A stretch of DNA of 60,000 nucleotides, from the NCBI RefSeq assembly GCF_963678635.1, contig NC_087063.1, forward strand, positions 68,118,727-68,178,726, given 5' to 3'. Below, one piece after another: positions 33,481-44,955 of this stretch (the stretch's first letter is position 1; the number at the start of each line of letters is the position of its first letter). The notes below the pieces were generated by a model that saw nothing but the letters and a program-made list of their open reading frames with translations, had not been told where the DNA came from and did no database searches. The stretch is from Symsagittifera roscoffensis. Taxonomy: Eukaryota > Xenacoelomorpha > Acoela > Convolutidae. The position numbers were made by a program, and so were the translations under genes.

Positions 33481-34114
33481 TGTAGAAAGAGACAAGTGGA
33501 TTATGCGGGCACACAGTAGAATGGGCACACAGTAGAAAATAATAGAGGGAAAGCAAAAAAAGTAGAATATTTTTCCAATTAGGAGCCTCTTGAAATTTGT
33601 CTATTCTTTAACGAAAAACTTTTTGATGAAGCAATCCCAATTCAAGAAAACTGGATCTGTGAATAAATTTTTTAGTCAAACAACGAAATAAAATCCACTT
33701 AAAACTAAAAGTCGAGTGTGTTTTCCAACCCTATAACTTTGTAATTCGAAAGAAAATTTTTTTGCTACTTTTTTAATTGAACGCTATGTCAGCCTATAAA
33801 GAGATCTAAAAACAAACCGTTAAGTAAAGTAAAATTAAGACTAACACTTTTCCTTGAAAAAATCCATAAGAACTAGATGAGTGATAATTAATTTCAATTA
33901 TTAACACCTAAAAACACAAGCTGCGTTTGTGAAAGTATTTTTTATAGAAGGGGTCTTGATGATCAGAAAAGACAAATCTGGACAGTGCTCCTGAACCGCC
34001 TCGTCGATTATTATATATAATTTTTTCTCACCAATTTATTCAATGGAAAGTTCTTTCGTTTTGGTGTTATTGGAAAAACATGATGTCAGAATTTACTTAT
34101 TACACGAATTTCCG
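33481..34114. other. intergenic with an R2 fragment
   Basis: About 33,625-33,700 (CAATTCAAGAAAACTGGATC...TGAATAAATTTTTT) resembles the middle of repeat family R2. No gene. Confidence 0.45.
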
Positions 34115-35045
34115 AAAAAAACATAGCCAACAGACAATAGGAAAAAAACGCAGGGAAACAGAAAAAACACAAACTTGATTTCAGGAATAAATTCAATTTT
34201 CGAATTTTTAAATAAAAATATATGGACTTAAATCTCTTAATTTTCAAAAAATTTTAATGATTGGCATATTTTTATTAAAATATTCCAATTTGAAAAAAAC
34301 TGGATTATCGGAACTTAGCAAACTGACTTTGGAAAAGAGTAATGAACGCAAGGAAACAAACAAACTTGTTTTTTTGAAAAAACCTCAACTTTTGAACTTA
34401 AAAAAAATATATGTCCTTGGAATTTCAAAAACAATTTATGGTTGTCGCTTATTTGATAAAATTAATCCAACTTGAGAAAACAGGATCGATAGATAAGAAT
34501 TTTATTCCGCTGAGAAATCTAAAAACTAAATTCCACTTTCGAAACTTGAAATCGCTCACGTTTTTTTTTCGCGCAATTTCCACGTTCGCATTTGGAGTGC
34601 TATTAACGAAACGTTCAGCAGATGAATTTCCATTGAACTCAAAAAGTGCATATATAAAGTGCATTCAAAAATATATTAATATGTATGAATGCACTTCTGA
34701 AATTATTAGAGCATTTTTCCTGAAAAAAAATCTCCATGTACATTCAGTACTCTTAATTAAGTTTTTTTTCTGCTGGGAAATCTGAAAATTAATATCCACT
34801 TTCGAAACTAGGAGTCGATCACGTTTTTCGTGCATATTACTTTTTTGCTGTTCGATAGTGGAGTTTGTCTTCCTACTAAACAAAAGAAAATGAAGTGAAC
34901 GTAACAAAAAATCAGAAGTCGAAGTGTGAAAAATCAAATTTGACCCTGAACAATTTTAAAAGTTTTCTTGAATAAAAACAAAAAAATCATCACGAGCTAT
35001 ACAAGAGTCTTACGTTCTTCGTTAAGGTTTCTTAATTTATTGAAA
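34115..35045. repeat. dispersed repeat family R2, copy 2
   Basis: Longest copy of the family first seen at 13,253: ACATAGCCAACAGACAAT, CCAACTTGAGAAAACAGG, TTCCGCTGAGAAATCTAAAA, TTTCCACGTTCGCATTTGGA, GTTCGATAGTGGAGTTTG and a terminal GAGTCTTACGTTCTTCG block. The middle motifs occur twice, so it is internally duplicated. Overlapping ORFs are by-products. Confidence 0.65.
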
Positions 35046-36478
35046 AGAAACCAAAATGACGCTTAGTTGAGCATCTACATAGATGGGAGACCATTACGTC
35101 AACATAAAGAGTAGAAAACAAGCTTTAGCTATCAATTATCTTTTACGCAAACATATGCAAGCTTAATTGGTTGAAAATAACGTGTTATTTGAGAGAATAA
35201 ACTTTATTTACTTTAAATGTATGAAAATATGTATAAATTAAAATGTGTGCATGGTTATTGTCAAACTGCAGACGTCATCATCAGCCTAATACTCAATTCA
35301 CGTGTCACATTAATATTCTTTTTTAATCAAACCCATCAAAATAGATAACCAAGAACTTTTGTATTTACAACATTAAAGGAAGCAGCGTGACAGGAAAAAC
35401 TTTTACTCCCATGATTTAAAATGAATGAAAAAAAAATTTTGATCATGACAAAACGAAATTTTTAATTTTGACCATGAGAGTAAAGTTTAAGGTAAAAAGT
35501 TCAATCATTGGCAAGACAAGAAAGCGGGAAATATCAGTGGCATGGAAAGAGAACTCATTCATATTTGGGAAGAATTTTAAATAAGATCAAATCAGCCTAC
35601 TATTCAAAACATCCAAACCACCAATCAGCCATACAATTCAAACATGCATAGTTTAGTAGAACCCCAATGTAGAATAAATTCATTCATCAAACTAACTCAC
35701 AACATCACAAAATTTGTTTATTGATTCGCTGTAAGTCATATTAGTTTAACTCTGCATGTTTAGCATTATATTTGGTCAGAATCAAACTAGGACCATTTGA
35801 TTTCAGCCAACTTGATAAAATGGTTTAGTTTCTTTGCTTAGCCGATTGAATACACACCAGAGTAGTGGCGTCAAATAGCAATCAAAACATCACCGGTAAT
35901 AATTCTTCAATTTTTTATGGCTAGATGAATGATTAAAAACAAAAACTGTTACTCAATACATGTCGCTCATAATAATAAGGCATTATGGACAATCTTTAAA
36001 AACCAGATGATAATTTAGAGACTGAAGAAATCAAGCGTGAACAAAAGCAAATTTTAGAGGGTCTCAAATAATCCACGATAAATGCCACAAATTTACGATT
36101 GATTGATTTAGAATATCCAGCAGTTATAGATAACCCATTCTTGCTACCAACGTCAAATTTTTCCCAGTCAACTATTAGACTTGACATGATCGCTCGTAGG
36201 TTCATCCGATCACTGATGAATATTTGGTTCTTGTCGATGAAACAACCCAAAAAACTTTTGAGTAAACATGGGTAGGATCAGGAAATTTGATCTTTTTGCA
36301 ATAGGCATTTATGCAGCCAAACACGACTAATTTAGACGAGTATTACCAAAGAACCTAAATCCCTGGACTAGTCTCAAGAATGTGTTATTTTAGACTTAGC
36401 AGACACATGGCATGAATTGAATTGTAAGGCAGCTGTAAAATTGGTCTTATTGGATCAACATAGTCGAACAGTCGCCTT
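35046..36478. other. intergenic, RhoGDI 3' flank
   Basis: AT-rich; nothing recognised. The part next to 36,478 is probably RhoGDI 3' UTR. Confidence 0.4.
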
Positions 36479-39400
36479 CTACTCCTTGTCAGAATCCCAG
36501 CCCTTGGAGAGGTCGAAAGACCAGTCCCACTTAAGATAAACATTCTTGTCGTCGTCTGCGAACTGACTCGACACAGAGTAGTGGCCTCTCGCAACCATAC
36601 CTGAACAAAATTTTGAAAAGCTATAGGCAAAAAGTCAAATAATCGAATCTTTTATATTACAACATAACCAAAAGACAATTTAAAAAATCTAAATTATAAG
36701 CAACTGACAGTTGGAAAAAAGTCAATGACTTATTTCTTGAAATCTCAACATTCGAATTTTAAATTAATAAAATAGATGCCCTTAAAGCTCTTTGAATTTG
36801 TAGAACTTAATTAACCCAGTTTGAGAAAAGTGGATCAATGGGTAAATTTTTTATTCTGCTGGGAAATCTGAAAATACAATTCCTATCTCGAAACTAAGTC
36901 GATTACGTTTTTCACGACCTTTTACACTTTTGTTGTTCGATAGTGGAGTTTGCCTTCCTTTTAACTTTTGCAAAGAGGCGAAGCTGCGCTTCGCAAACTC
37001 TTGCGAGAACACGACCAAAAAGAAGCTCTATCAAGTGACATTAAAAAAGTAGAAATAAGCCTCGATTTAGAAAAAACTCGGCTACGTGTCCAATTCGAAT
37101 CTGCGACCTACCAAATTTGAGTCTCACGCACTAACCACGGATGCTTAAATTCCCAAAAATTTAGCCAGCAATAACGCAGCTACATGTGCTAAAAAGTGCC
37201 AATTTGGTGCAGCAAAAGTAGCACTAAATAGAAAAATACACAATTATGCATGTAATAAATCGCAAAGAATAAAGCCATATTATTTATAAATTACCCATTT
37301 CAAAAAACTGCGAGATATGGAGTTAGAAAACTTCTGAAATCGAGTTTTTATGATTATTATGTTGTTTGAAACAAATAGCTTTTTTCGGTTCATTTGATGA
37401 ATTAAAAATGCAACAACTGTGTTAACTTACTACTATTCGAATGTCAAAGCACATGCTATCAATAAGTTGTAAAGATGCCCCAAAAGTGGCACCAAAATTT
37501 GCTACTTAGGTTGGCAAAAAAAAAGAAAGTTCGTACTAATACACTTTGCTTCGCAAGTGTAAATAAAGGAAATGAAGTGAGCTTAAAAGCACTCATAAGA
37601 AAAAGTGAATTTGAGCCTAAACAAATTTTAAGACTTTTTCATGAAACAAAATGAAAAAAAAAATCACCACGACCTAAAAAAAAGAGTACTCACTAAGTTC
37701 ATTACTCTTAACTATAAATACATAAAATGGATAAAGAACAACAAAAACAATTAACTGGAACATAGTCGATAGACAATTGGTAAAGCGTTAACGAATTCGA
37801 AAAACAGAAAAAAAATCAAAAACACCTTCAAAAAAAACTATACCTATCACCTTCAAACTATTAGAATTTCAATAAACTTTTACTTTTTCTTAACTTATAA
37901 AATTAGATTTTTAAATTTTTAAAACCGTATATTCCGATGGACAGTTTATTTATTCTATCAGACAATTAAAATCTACATTTATAACTTAGAATCATGGTCC
38001 GATTTTCGGACCACTTTCATTAGATTATTCAAGGGCATCTTTTTTTCTATTCCGTTTTTAATTCACTAAAAAACACATTTGAAAGCATTCAAAATTCAGC
38101 CCCCTCCCCCCAAAAAAAATCTGAGAAAAATATCACATTACATTAGAGCTCCATTAACTTAAATTATCTTTTAACTAAATGAATTTTTTCATACAACTTA
38201 GAGAAAACTAGAGAAAAGTGGGTCAAAATTAAAAAAAAACATTCCGATGGGAATTCTGAAATTAATGGCCCATTTTTGAAACTCTAAGTCTTGTCTTCGC
38301 ACCATCTGCACAGTTGATAATGGAGAGAGCAAAAAATTCAAAAATCAAGCGGTGAAAAATCAAATTCAAGAGCGAAAAATTTCCCTAGAAACTTCAATTT
38401 TTGCTTTTATTACATGGCAAAAACGGGATGAAAAAATTTACTCGACTTGCTACTTTTTACAATCAGGTTATACAACGCATTTTTAATTCAATTTTTGAAA
38501 CCTTATGAGCACGGTTCGGGAACTTATTTTAAAAAACATACTTGGAATTGAAATCAAAAATTGTTTTAACTCGGCAATAGGTGGGTAGACGCCTATTGAG
38601 CAGAAAAAAGCACCAAGAAAATCTGGCGATTAAGTTAATCTTTTTACACCACCTGAAATTTTTATTCGAAACACACTTTTGTAAATTAAGCTGTTTAGCG
38701 CAAAAGCAAAAAAGGAACATATAATGATGGTAAGTGAATTTACAAACTTGCAACTATAATGAAAACTGTCTGCAGCACAAGAAAAATCTATGATATGACA
38801 ACTAGGCTGACAAAACATAAGCAGACAAACGAAACTCAGACAAGTCAATTTTTACTCGGAAAAAAATCAATTTCATACATACTATAAACAAAATCCCACG
38901 GCGACTGGAACCCCAGATCTTAGGGTCCAAAGGCTCCAGCGTTACCTCCAGACCAAGAAAAAAGGAGACTAGAAGTTGTTACGGTTCTCTACAGAGTTCG
39001 CCAACATAAGCGAGAAAACGACGGAACGCATCTATAAAAAGTGAAAAAAGAAAAGGTGGAAAAAGCCTTGAATAAAAAACTTTTACTGTGTGCAGATTCA
39101 AACCTCCGACTCTCACGTCCTCGCATCTGCGCTACGGGTAATTCGAACTTGGCTAGCCACCAACAAAGCAGCTAAAGATGCTAATAAATTGTCAATGCTG
39201 TGCAGTGAAAATGCAAACATTTGAAAAAAGTGCCAAGTGCGGCACTGAACCTCCGACAAGTAGATCAGGAGTCTCACATCCTTCTTTTTGCGCCATAGTA
39301 GTTCAACAGCCGGCAAATACTAGCCACCAATAAATTATGCATTTCAAAAAAATTGCAAGATATAAAGACTAAGAATATTTTCGAAATTGAGTTTTGATGG

Positions 39401-42335
39401 TTTTGTTTTAAACAAATAGCTTTTTTCTGGTTCATTTGATGAAATTAAAATTTATCAACTGTGTTAATCTATTTCTATTCGAATGTCAAACACTTGCTAC
39501 CAGAAAAACTTAAAGGAGACGGAAAAGTGGCACCAATTTTTGCGACTGAGGTTTTAAAAAAAGAATAGATGTAATATAACACTAACGCTCACTGAAATTT
39601 GCTAGCGTACTGATGAAAGAGACTAAGCTGCAAAAACAAAAATAGAAATAAGCTTCGAATAAGTAAAATTTTGCTATGTCTCAGATTCGAAGCTGCGACC
39701 TCAAGATTAGGAGTCTCAAGTCCTTAACTCTCAGCCAAAGACGCTTAACAATCATCAGACACTAGCCATAAAGATGCAGAGGAAAAATGCTATGAAACTT
39801 TCAATTATGCAGATCGAAATTATAGCATATAACGCCTGTGTTCAATATGTTTCCGAGCTGTATTTGAAAAGTGATAATCATTATACAATAATTTTTCGCG
39901 CTTTATATGTTGGATTATATTTTAAAAAATTTCAAATGTACCAGTTTTTCACATGTTTTATACACAGAAGCGAAATTGTACTTCGCATACACAAATAAAA
40001 ATATGACCGATAACGCTTTTGTGAAAAACTGAATGAGTAAAACTTTGAAACTACAAAATTTTATAAGTGACGCACGCCAATAATAACGCATTAGCAGTAC
40101 CAGTCCATTTGAAAAAAAAATTCACCAACTAACATGCCTAAATTTATAGAGCAGTCTATGGAGCAGTAATAACATGAAAAAATAAATGTAACAAAAAAAA
40201 AAGATTTTTTTTTATTTGAGATTTTTTGTGAATCATCGTTAATTGTCCCAAATTGGGAATTTTTAAACCCCCATAACGTTACGGAAAATGATCACAGTTG
40301 AAGTATCGTTCCAATTTTAAGCTCAGGACAACAACAATTTTTGAATGATATAAGAAAAAATCCCGTCAAAAATGGCTAGTTAAAAGTCGAAGTTTGTTTG
40401 AAAAAAAACCACCCCGAGCACAAATATTCCCTTACTTTCGTTACGAAAGTCGGAACATTAATAGTCTGTGTTAAAATCCTTAGCATTGGCTGTACTTAAT
40501 AGCTGGTTATTGATCAAAATGAACACTTTCGAAATGAACACATTTTATCGCAACAATATTTGCGACTTAGATTGGAAAAAAAGATGGTTCATACTATAAC
40601 ACAAGCATTGCTAGTGTAACCAGATAAGCAACAGCTTACTGTTGCATTTTGAAACTTATTCACATCTTGACACTTCGTGTCTCGAATTGGAACACAAATT
40701 TTCTCGATGCAATACATAGCTGTTTTGTTTATCTACTAGAAAAATTTCACCAGATGAGCACTTTAATTTGCGAGTTTGGATGGAAAAAAGTCATAGAATG
40801 GAGTCATACTAATGCTCGCGATTGTAATTACAATGAATAAGTTTTACCTTTAGGCATTTCGTTTTCGTAGATTGTTTGTGTCTTGACTTCAGTCGCGTTT
40901 GGTCCAAAACTACCCATCATGTGCCTCTCTTTCACGCCAACTAAAATCAAAAAGAGTTAACTTACAGTTCAAAAGAAAATTGGATACAACGATATGATAT
41001 AGTAATTACATGGAACTCCTTTCCTCTTCACGTTGTGGAAGTAGTTCAACCCAGTCACAATGTCATTCTCAACCTATAACGAGAGCAACTAGAAGAATTT
41101 TGAATCAGAATTTCATCTGCTCAGACACATTCAACAGTTTTTCTATTCTAAAAACGAGGCATTTTAGTCAGACAATTTTTGGATCCGACCAGCTCAAACT
41201 CGGATGTTACTTTCCACCTGAACAGCAAGTAAATGAAACTGAGTTAACTACAATAAAACTGAACTCACAATAAACTGGCATTCAATTTTGTACTTCACAC
41301 CCTCTTTGATGCGGAAGGAAGGCACTTTCTCACCATTCATGATCATCACTAAAACAACAGCTCAAACAAATATCTGACAACAAATCGCTTATCATTGAAA
41401 CCACGTCACCACACAAGACTTGACTCACCTGGATCTAATTCTATGCGCTTATCGTCATCTAGGGAAATGAAGGACAGCTTTTTCAACACCACTTTTGTAG
41501 GCTCTCCTAGTAAACAACAAAAATATATTTACGAAATTGAAGACAAGTAGTGGCAATATCGCTCAAAAACTACTACAAAAAGATGACGATCTGTCAGACA
41601 AATTCAACGGTACAATTCTCACCCGGCAAACGATTACATAAAATGACATATAAAATTTGAGACAGACGCTAAATTGCACTGCACTTCGCATACACAAGCC
41701 AAAAAAGCTTAACTACAGAACTGAAAATAATTTTGAACATCCCAAACTACATTCTCAGCAATTTTTGTTTTCATCATTTTTTATCCAAGGTTAACCCCTA
41801 ATGAGAAAAACGCGATTGAGATTTAAGGCATCATTGGGGTGTCCGGTTAATTTGTAGTTAAAGCCAAATTGATGGCAATATCGGTAACCTTGAGCAATTT
41901 AATTGGTCAAAAGCTACAGCTTTTAGGTTAATTAGTTTTTTGGACACGTTTTTTACGCGTAGAAATCAGTGAAACACAAAAATCCGCCGTCAAGATGAGC
42001 AATTTTAGGATAACTAATTTCGTTCAGATTCGTTGATCGAAAAAATATTGCCAACAACTTGACATTAACAACAAATCAACATTTTATAATACAAATCAGC
42101 ACCTTTATGAAATTCTAATAAAATTGAACCTTATCCAACCTGTGACGTGAGCAGCTCCTCCTAACAACTGCTTTTTGTAATTGTCCAGAGAGGGGTCGTC
42201 CTGGTCAGCTTGGAGGATCTCCTTAGCAGACTTCTTCTCCGGCACCTTGTAGTTCTTATCCGCCTCCTCTGTCTCAGACTCGGCACCTTCATCGTGCGCC
42301 CCAACAGCTCCTTCGTCGTGCACTTCGTCAGACAT
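36479..42335 (-). CDS. RhoGDI: Rho GDP-dissociation inhibitor, six exons
   Basis: Minus-strand exons: 42,335-42,140; 41,506-41,429; 41,348-41,269; 41,073-41,010; 40,940-40,848; 36,600-36,479. All junctions are GT...AG and phases agree (1,1,0,1,1), giving 210 residues; human ARHGDIA has 204. Exon 1 carries the acidic N-terminus and regulatory arm (NYKVPEKKSAKEI, DDPSLDNYKKQLLGG). Later exons give the immunoglobulin-like prenyl-binding domain: PTKVVLKKLSFISL; FRIKEGVKYKIECQF; DIVTGLNYFHNVKRKGV; HMMGSFGPNATE; ARGHYSVSSQFADDDKNVYL; KWDWSFDLSKGWD. RhoGDI extracts geranylgeranylated Rho, Rac and Cdc42 from membranes and holds them GDP-bound in the cytosol. Exon 5 seems to have a two-residue insertion relative to relatives. 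The last intron (4.2 kb) is filled with SINE-like and R2/R3 repeats, the other introns are short. A TTTTCAG acceptor lies only 8 nt before the ATG. Stop is TAG. Confidence 0.93.
36655..36960. repeat. R2 repeat, copy 3 left part
   Basis: Matches R2 through CAACTGACAGTTGG, AACCCAGTTTGAGAAAAGTGG and GTTCGATAGTGGAGTTTG, then is interrupted by SINE-like sequence (36,960-37,565). The right part resumes at about 37,565-37,870 and ends in the GAGTACTCACTAAGTTCATT block. A further R2 fragment lies near 38,195-38,400. Confidence 0.6.
37089..37146 (-). repeat. tRNA-derived SINE head, copy 2
   Basis: On the minus strand: CCGTGGTTAGTGCGTGAGAC (box A-like), then GGTAGGTCGCAGATTCGAATT (box B-like GATTCGAAT). 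A body follows toward lower coordinates. It is inserted in an R2 copy within RhoGDI intron 5. Confidence 0.65.
37220..37560. repeat. dispersed repeat R4, copy 1
   Basis: Contains AAACAAATAGCTTTTTTC, GGTTCATTTGATGAA, CAACTGTGTTAA, CTATTCGAATGTCAAA and GGCACCAA in the same order as 39,330-39,600; partial relatives at 40,497-40,620 and 40,690-40,830. It adjoins SINE heads on the left in both full copies. Confidence 0.65.
39086..39140 (-). repeat. tRNA-derived SINE head, copy 3
   Basis: Minus strand: CCGTAGCGCAGATGCGAGGA (box A-like) and GGAGGTTTGAATCTGC (box B-like, close to GGTTCGAATCC). The body continues to lower coordinates with GTCGTTTTCTCGCTTATG, shared with copy 1. Confidence 0.68.
39241..39303 (-). 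repeat. tRNA-derived SINE head, copy 4
   Basis: Minus strand: CTATGGCGCAAAAAGAAGG, then GAGACTCCTGATCTAC and GGAGGTTCAGTGCCG. More degraded box B than copy 3. Confidence 0.55.
39330..39600. repeat. dispersed repeat R4, copy 2
   Basis: Same ordered motifs as 37,220-37,560, with SINE heads on both sides. Confidence 0.65.
39681..39745 (-). repeat. tRNA-derived SINE head, copy 5
   Basis: Best preserved. Minus strand: TTTGGCTGAGAGTTAAGG (box A like a serine/leucine tRNA), GACTTGAGACTCCTAATC in the anticodon-arm position, and GGTCGCAGCTTCGAATCTG (box B). A type II tRNA ancestor is likely. It is not a functional tRNA gene because the acceptor stem does not pair. Confidence 0.7.
40115..40465. repeat. 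dispersed repeat R3, second half
   Basis: Matches 44,530-44,955: GGAGCAGTAATAACATG, TTAATTGTCCCAAATTGG, AAAATGATCAC, GTCAAAAATGGC, CCGAGCACAAATATTCC, TTACTTTCGTTACGAAAGTC. The hairpin-bearing AAGACTGCTCG end is missing. Confidence 0.65.
41751..41862. repeat. solo arm of the mariner-type foldback family
   Basis: In RhoGDI intron 1. ATTCTCAGCAATTTTTG, then TGAGAAAAACGCGATTGAGATTT and TGTCCGGTTAATTTG, resemble the inverted arm of 15,845-16,544 near 16,430-16,535. No matching opposite arm found. Confidence 0.5.
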
Positions 42336-42734
42336 AACTCAATCTGAAAATGACACGACTATTTAAGAATTGCCCACATAAAACAAAGGACTGAGCTACA
42401 TTTACACGACAGAATCATTTTCATTAAAAATTACTATAAAAATTACTCAAAAATTTGAAATGTTACTATGAAATGTTTTTATTTCTGATAGTTAAACTTA
42501 TTTACCGCAATCAATTGAGAAGTGTAAAATCTAGATGGAACAAACGAGTTAAAATGGCAAATGACTAAACAGTTCTGAGTGCAAATGGTTTTTAGAAATC
42601 ATTTAACAAAATCTAAATTTTGTTCACTGGTTGTTCACAAGGTATTTCTTTTGAATAATTTCTTTCTTTAATAATTCAATGCCAAAAAATGTCTTTTTCT
42701 TCAAATCTTGAAGTTCAGTAGTGGCTATGGTAAC

Positions 42735-43406
42735 TCATTGCCCTTTGAACTTTATATCTCCATGGCGTTTAATTTCATCTCTTAGTTCTTCAGTATCGGC
42801 CTTGAATTCAATTGGAGGAATCGCTCTCTGTTTCTGAGACAGTTGGTCGATCCATCGAAGGCAGTTCATATAGTTTACTTTACTCTGACACAGATAGTTC
42901 AGATCCGAGTTGTCCATCATTGTATAGCTAGCCAGTCGGGAAGTGAAATCCATCTCAGCCTTGCGCAGATCGGCCAAACCCGATTCTATTTTTGCCTGCT
43001 GGTCGTGCAACTTCTGGATTTCTGTGAATCCAAAATTGCGTAAGTCTACAAGAAGTTCCGCTTCTCGCTGGTCCAGATTTTGCTGTAGATACTTGAAATC
43101 AACTTCAACGTGATCATTCAGTTTCAGTCGTTGCAACTCAGTCGCTTGCTCTTGGTGAAATATTCGTCCTTGTTTCCCTCGTGCTTCGATTATCAATTTG
43201 TTCGCTTCAGATTTGGCTTTTTTCAACTTGTCAATAACCTCTTTTACATGTTCCTGTCGGTGTTTATGGCAAATTATTTTCCCACAATGCACGCAATGTG
43301 ACGTTTCTCCGTCTGCTTTGGAACATATTTCACAGGGTTCGAAATCCTTTTTTGTCTTATTGCGCTGACTACCTGGTCGCGTTTCTCGTGGCGTTTTTGA
43401 AGCCAT
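42735..43406 (-). CDS. B-box-like zinc finger and coiled-coil protein
   Basis: A 223-residue intronless ORF. Residues 25-53 form a compact zinc-binding motif: CEIC, then CVHC, then CHKHRQEH, i.e. Cys25, Cys28, Cys38, Cys41, Cys46, His49 and His53, most like a type-1 B-box of the TRIM family or another cross-brace fold. A long helical region follows (about 55-165; IDKLKKAKSEANKLIIEARG, QREAELLVDLRNFGFTEIQK) that should form a coiled coil. There is no RING before it and no B30.2 or NHL after it, so it is not a canonical ubiquitin ligase. N-terminus basic and Lys/Arg-rich. Stop is 0.4 kb upstream of the RhoGDI start on the same strand. It is the one gene here without an obvious splice acceptor near its start. 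Confidence 0.8.
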   Translation of the reverse strand: MASKTPRETRPGSQRNKTKKDFEPCEICSKADGETSHCVHCGKIICHKHRQEHVKEVIDKLKKAKSEANKLIIEARGKQGRIFHQEQATELQRLKLNDHVEVDFKYLQQNLDQREAELLVDLRNFGFTEIQKLHDQQAKIESGLADLRKAEMDFTSRLASYTMMDNSDLNYLCQSKVNYMNCLRWIDQLSQKQRAIPPIEFKADTEELRDEIKRHGDIKFKGQ

Positions 43407-43688
43407 TGAATGTATTTTGTTTCAAAGCAAATGTGTATATTTATGTGTAAGACTTAACTATACGAGATATGTTTGCTTTGATAAAGCAATGATGAACGCA
43501 TTGTTATTAAGCTTTAAAAAATGCATTGATAAGTTTTGAAGAAACATGCAAATAACTATCTAATGCGAATTATAATGAATGTCCCGATCTCAAATGAATT
43601 GCACAAGCATTGTATTACTCGTGCTTCAAAATCATGCAAAATGCGGCAATTTATTTAGTTACGAATCGCTTATTTAGCCATGTTGCCG

Positions 43689-43850
43689 GAGTGCAGTCTG
43701 TATTTACACAACCGCGTATTCAGACACTGTATTAACCAATCAGAATCGAGACAAGGAAGAAATGAATTTCATATCTTGCTTTGTCTCTATTCTGATTGGT
43801 TAATGTCAGTGTCTGAATATACGGTTGTCTAAATACAGCTACGTAACCCC
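43689..43850 (+). mobile_element. palindromic hAT-like MITE with 8-bp duplication
   Basis: 162 bp, nearly all inverted repeat: CTGTATTTACACAACCG, TATTCAGACACTG and TTAACCAATCAGAAT on the left face their complements on the right. Perfect 8-bp duplication TGTTGCCG at 43,681-43,688 and 43,851-43,858. No coding capacity. Confidence 0.87.
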
Positions 43851-43858
43851 TGTTGCCG

Positions 43859-44344
43859 TATCTGGCCGAGTTTCCAACATTACATTGCGACAAAACCAAC
43901 ATATCAAATATTTATTATAAGAAAGACCTATACTGAAATAGTCTGAGTATGGACAGAAAGTGCGGTCATGTCTATTGCGATAGTAAGCTCAGTCAGGGGC
44001 TCAGAAAATCAAACTCCAGGAACTAACTGCAATACAATTTGTTGCAGGCTCAAAAAATTAAAACAAATTATTCATATTCTGATACATTAAAATTAATTAC
44101 TTTAAAGTGAAATTTCCACCACACAAAAACAAAGGTTAATGTCTGTAAATTAATTATTTAATTAATTATATAATTACCGAATACACAACAAACACCGAAT
44201 ACAAAACAAACAACAAATGTGGGATGAACCATTGGGATGAATACAAAACAAAGCGAGCTTCGCGTCACTTTTGACTAAGTAAACCATGAACATGTCCAAA
44301 AAACAAAAATTTCAACAAGAATAGCCGGTTGCTGCGCCGATAAC
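43859..44344. other. intergenic, no gene seen
   Basis: Nothing recognised. Confidence 0.4.
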
Positions 44345-44955
44345 AATAAAAGACTGCTCGTACATCAGGGCAAAGCCTTGAATGTTCAGACTGGCCCCTA
44401 ATCCATATCGATTAGATTTTTGATAAAACATTGAAAAACTATAAATTTAAGACGATATCAAAAATCAAGTGTTACAATAAGACTGCTCGTATCAGGGCGA
44501 AGCCCTGAATATTCCGACTATCTTTTAAGTTCAATGGAGTAGTAACAACATGGAAAATTAAATGTAATAAAAGAATGAAAAATCATCCCCCCACACGCCA
44601 TATGTACAAAGTGATACATTTCGCTCCTGATAACAAATCAATTATCGCAAATAAGCTTGCTTCAAGCAATTTGGAACAATTCCAAAGACTGATCAAATAT
44701 CCGCTTACTTGTTGCGTGTTAATTGTCCCAAATTGGCCAAAATGGCGATCTTTAAACCCTATAACTTTACGAAAAATGATCACCACAGGTGAAATATCTT
44801 TTCAAACTTAAGATCAAGACAACAATACTTTTTGTATGATATAGCAAAAATTCTGTCAACCACGGCCAGATAAAAAGTCGGAATTCGTCTGAAGAAAAAA
44901 ACCAGCCCGAGCACAAATATTCCGTTACTTTTGTTAGGATAGTCGTAACAACAAA
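44345..44955. repeat. dispersed repeat R3: a head fragment and a full copy
   Basis: A short head (44,345-44,420) and a longer copy (44,480-44,955), both beginning AAGACTGCTCG with a CAGGGC...GCCCTG hairpin. Read on the minus strand the element would end hairpin, then ACGAGCAGTCTT, reminiscent of a Helitron-type 3' end, but without the usual CTRR. Confidence 0.65.

Noticed and set aside
39681-39745. Functional tRNA gene
   Set aside because: Box A and B are recognisable but the acceptor stem does not pair and related degraded copies share flanking sequence, so it is a SINE head.
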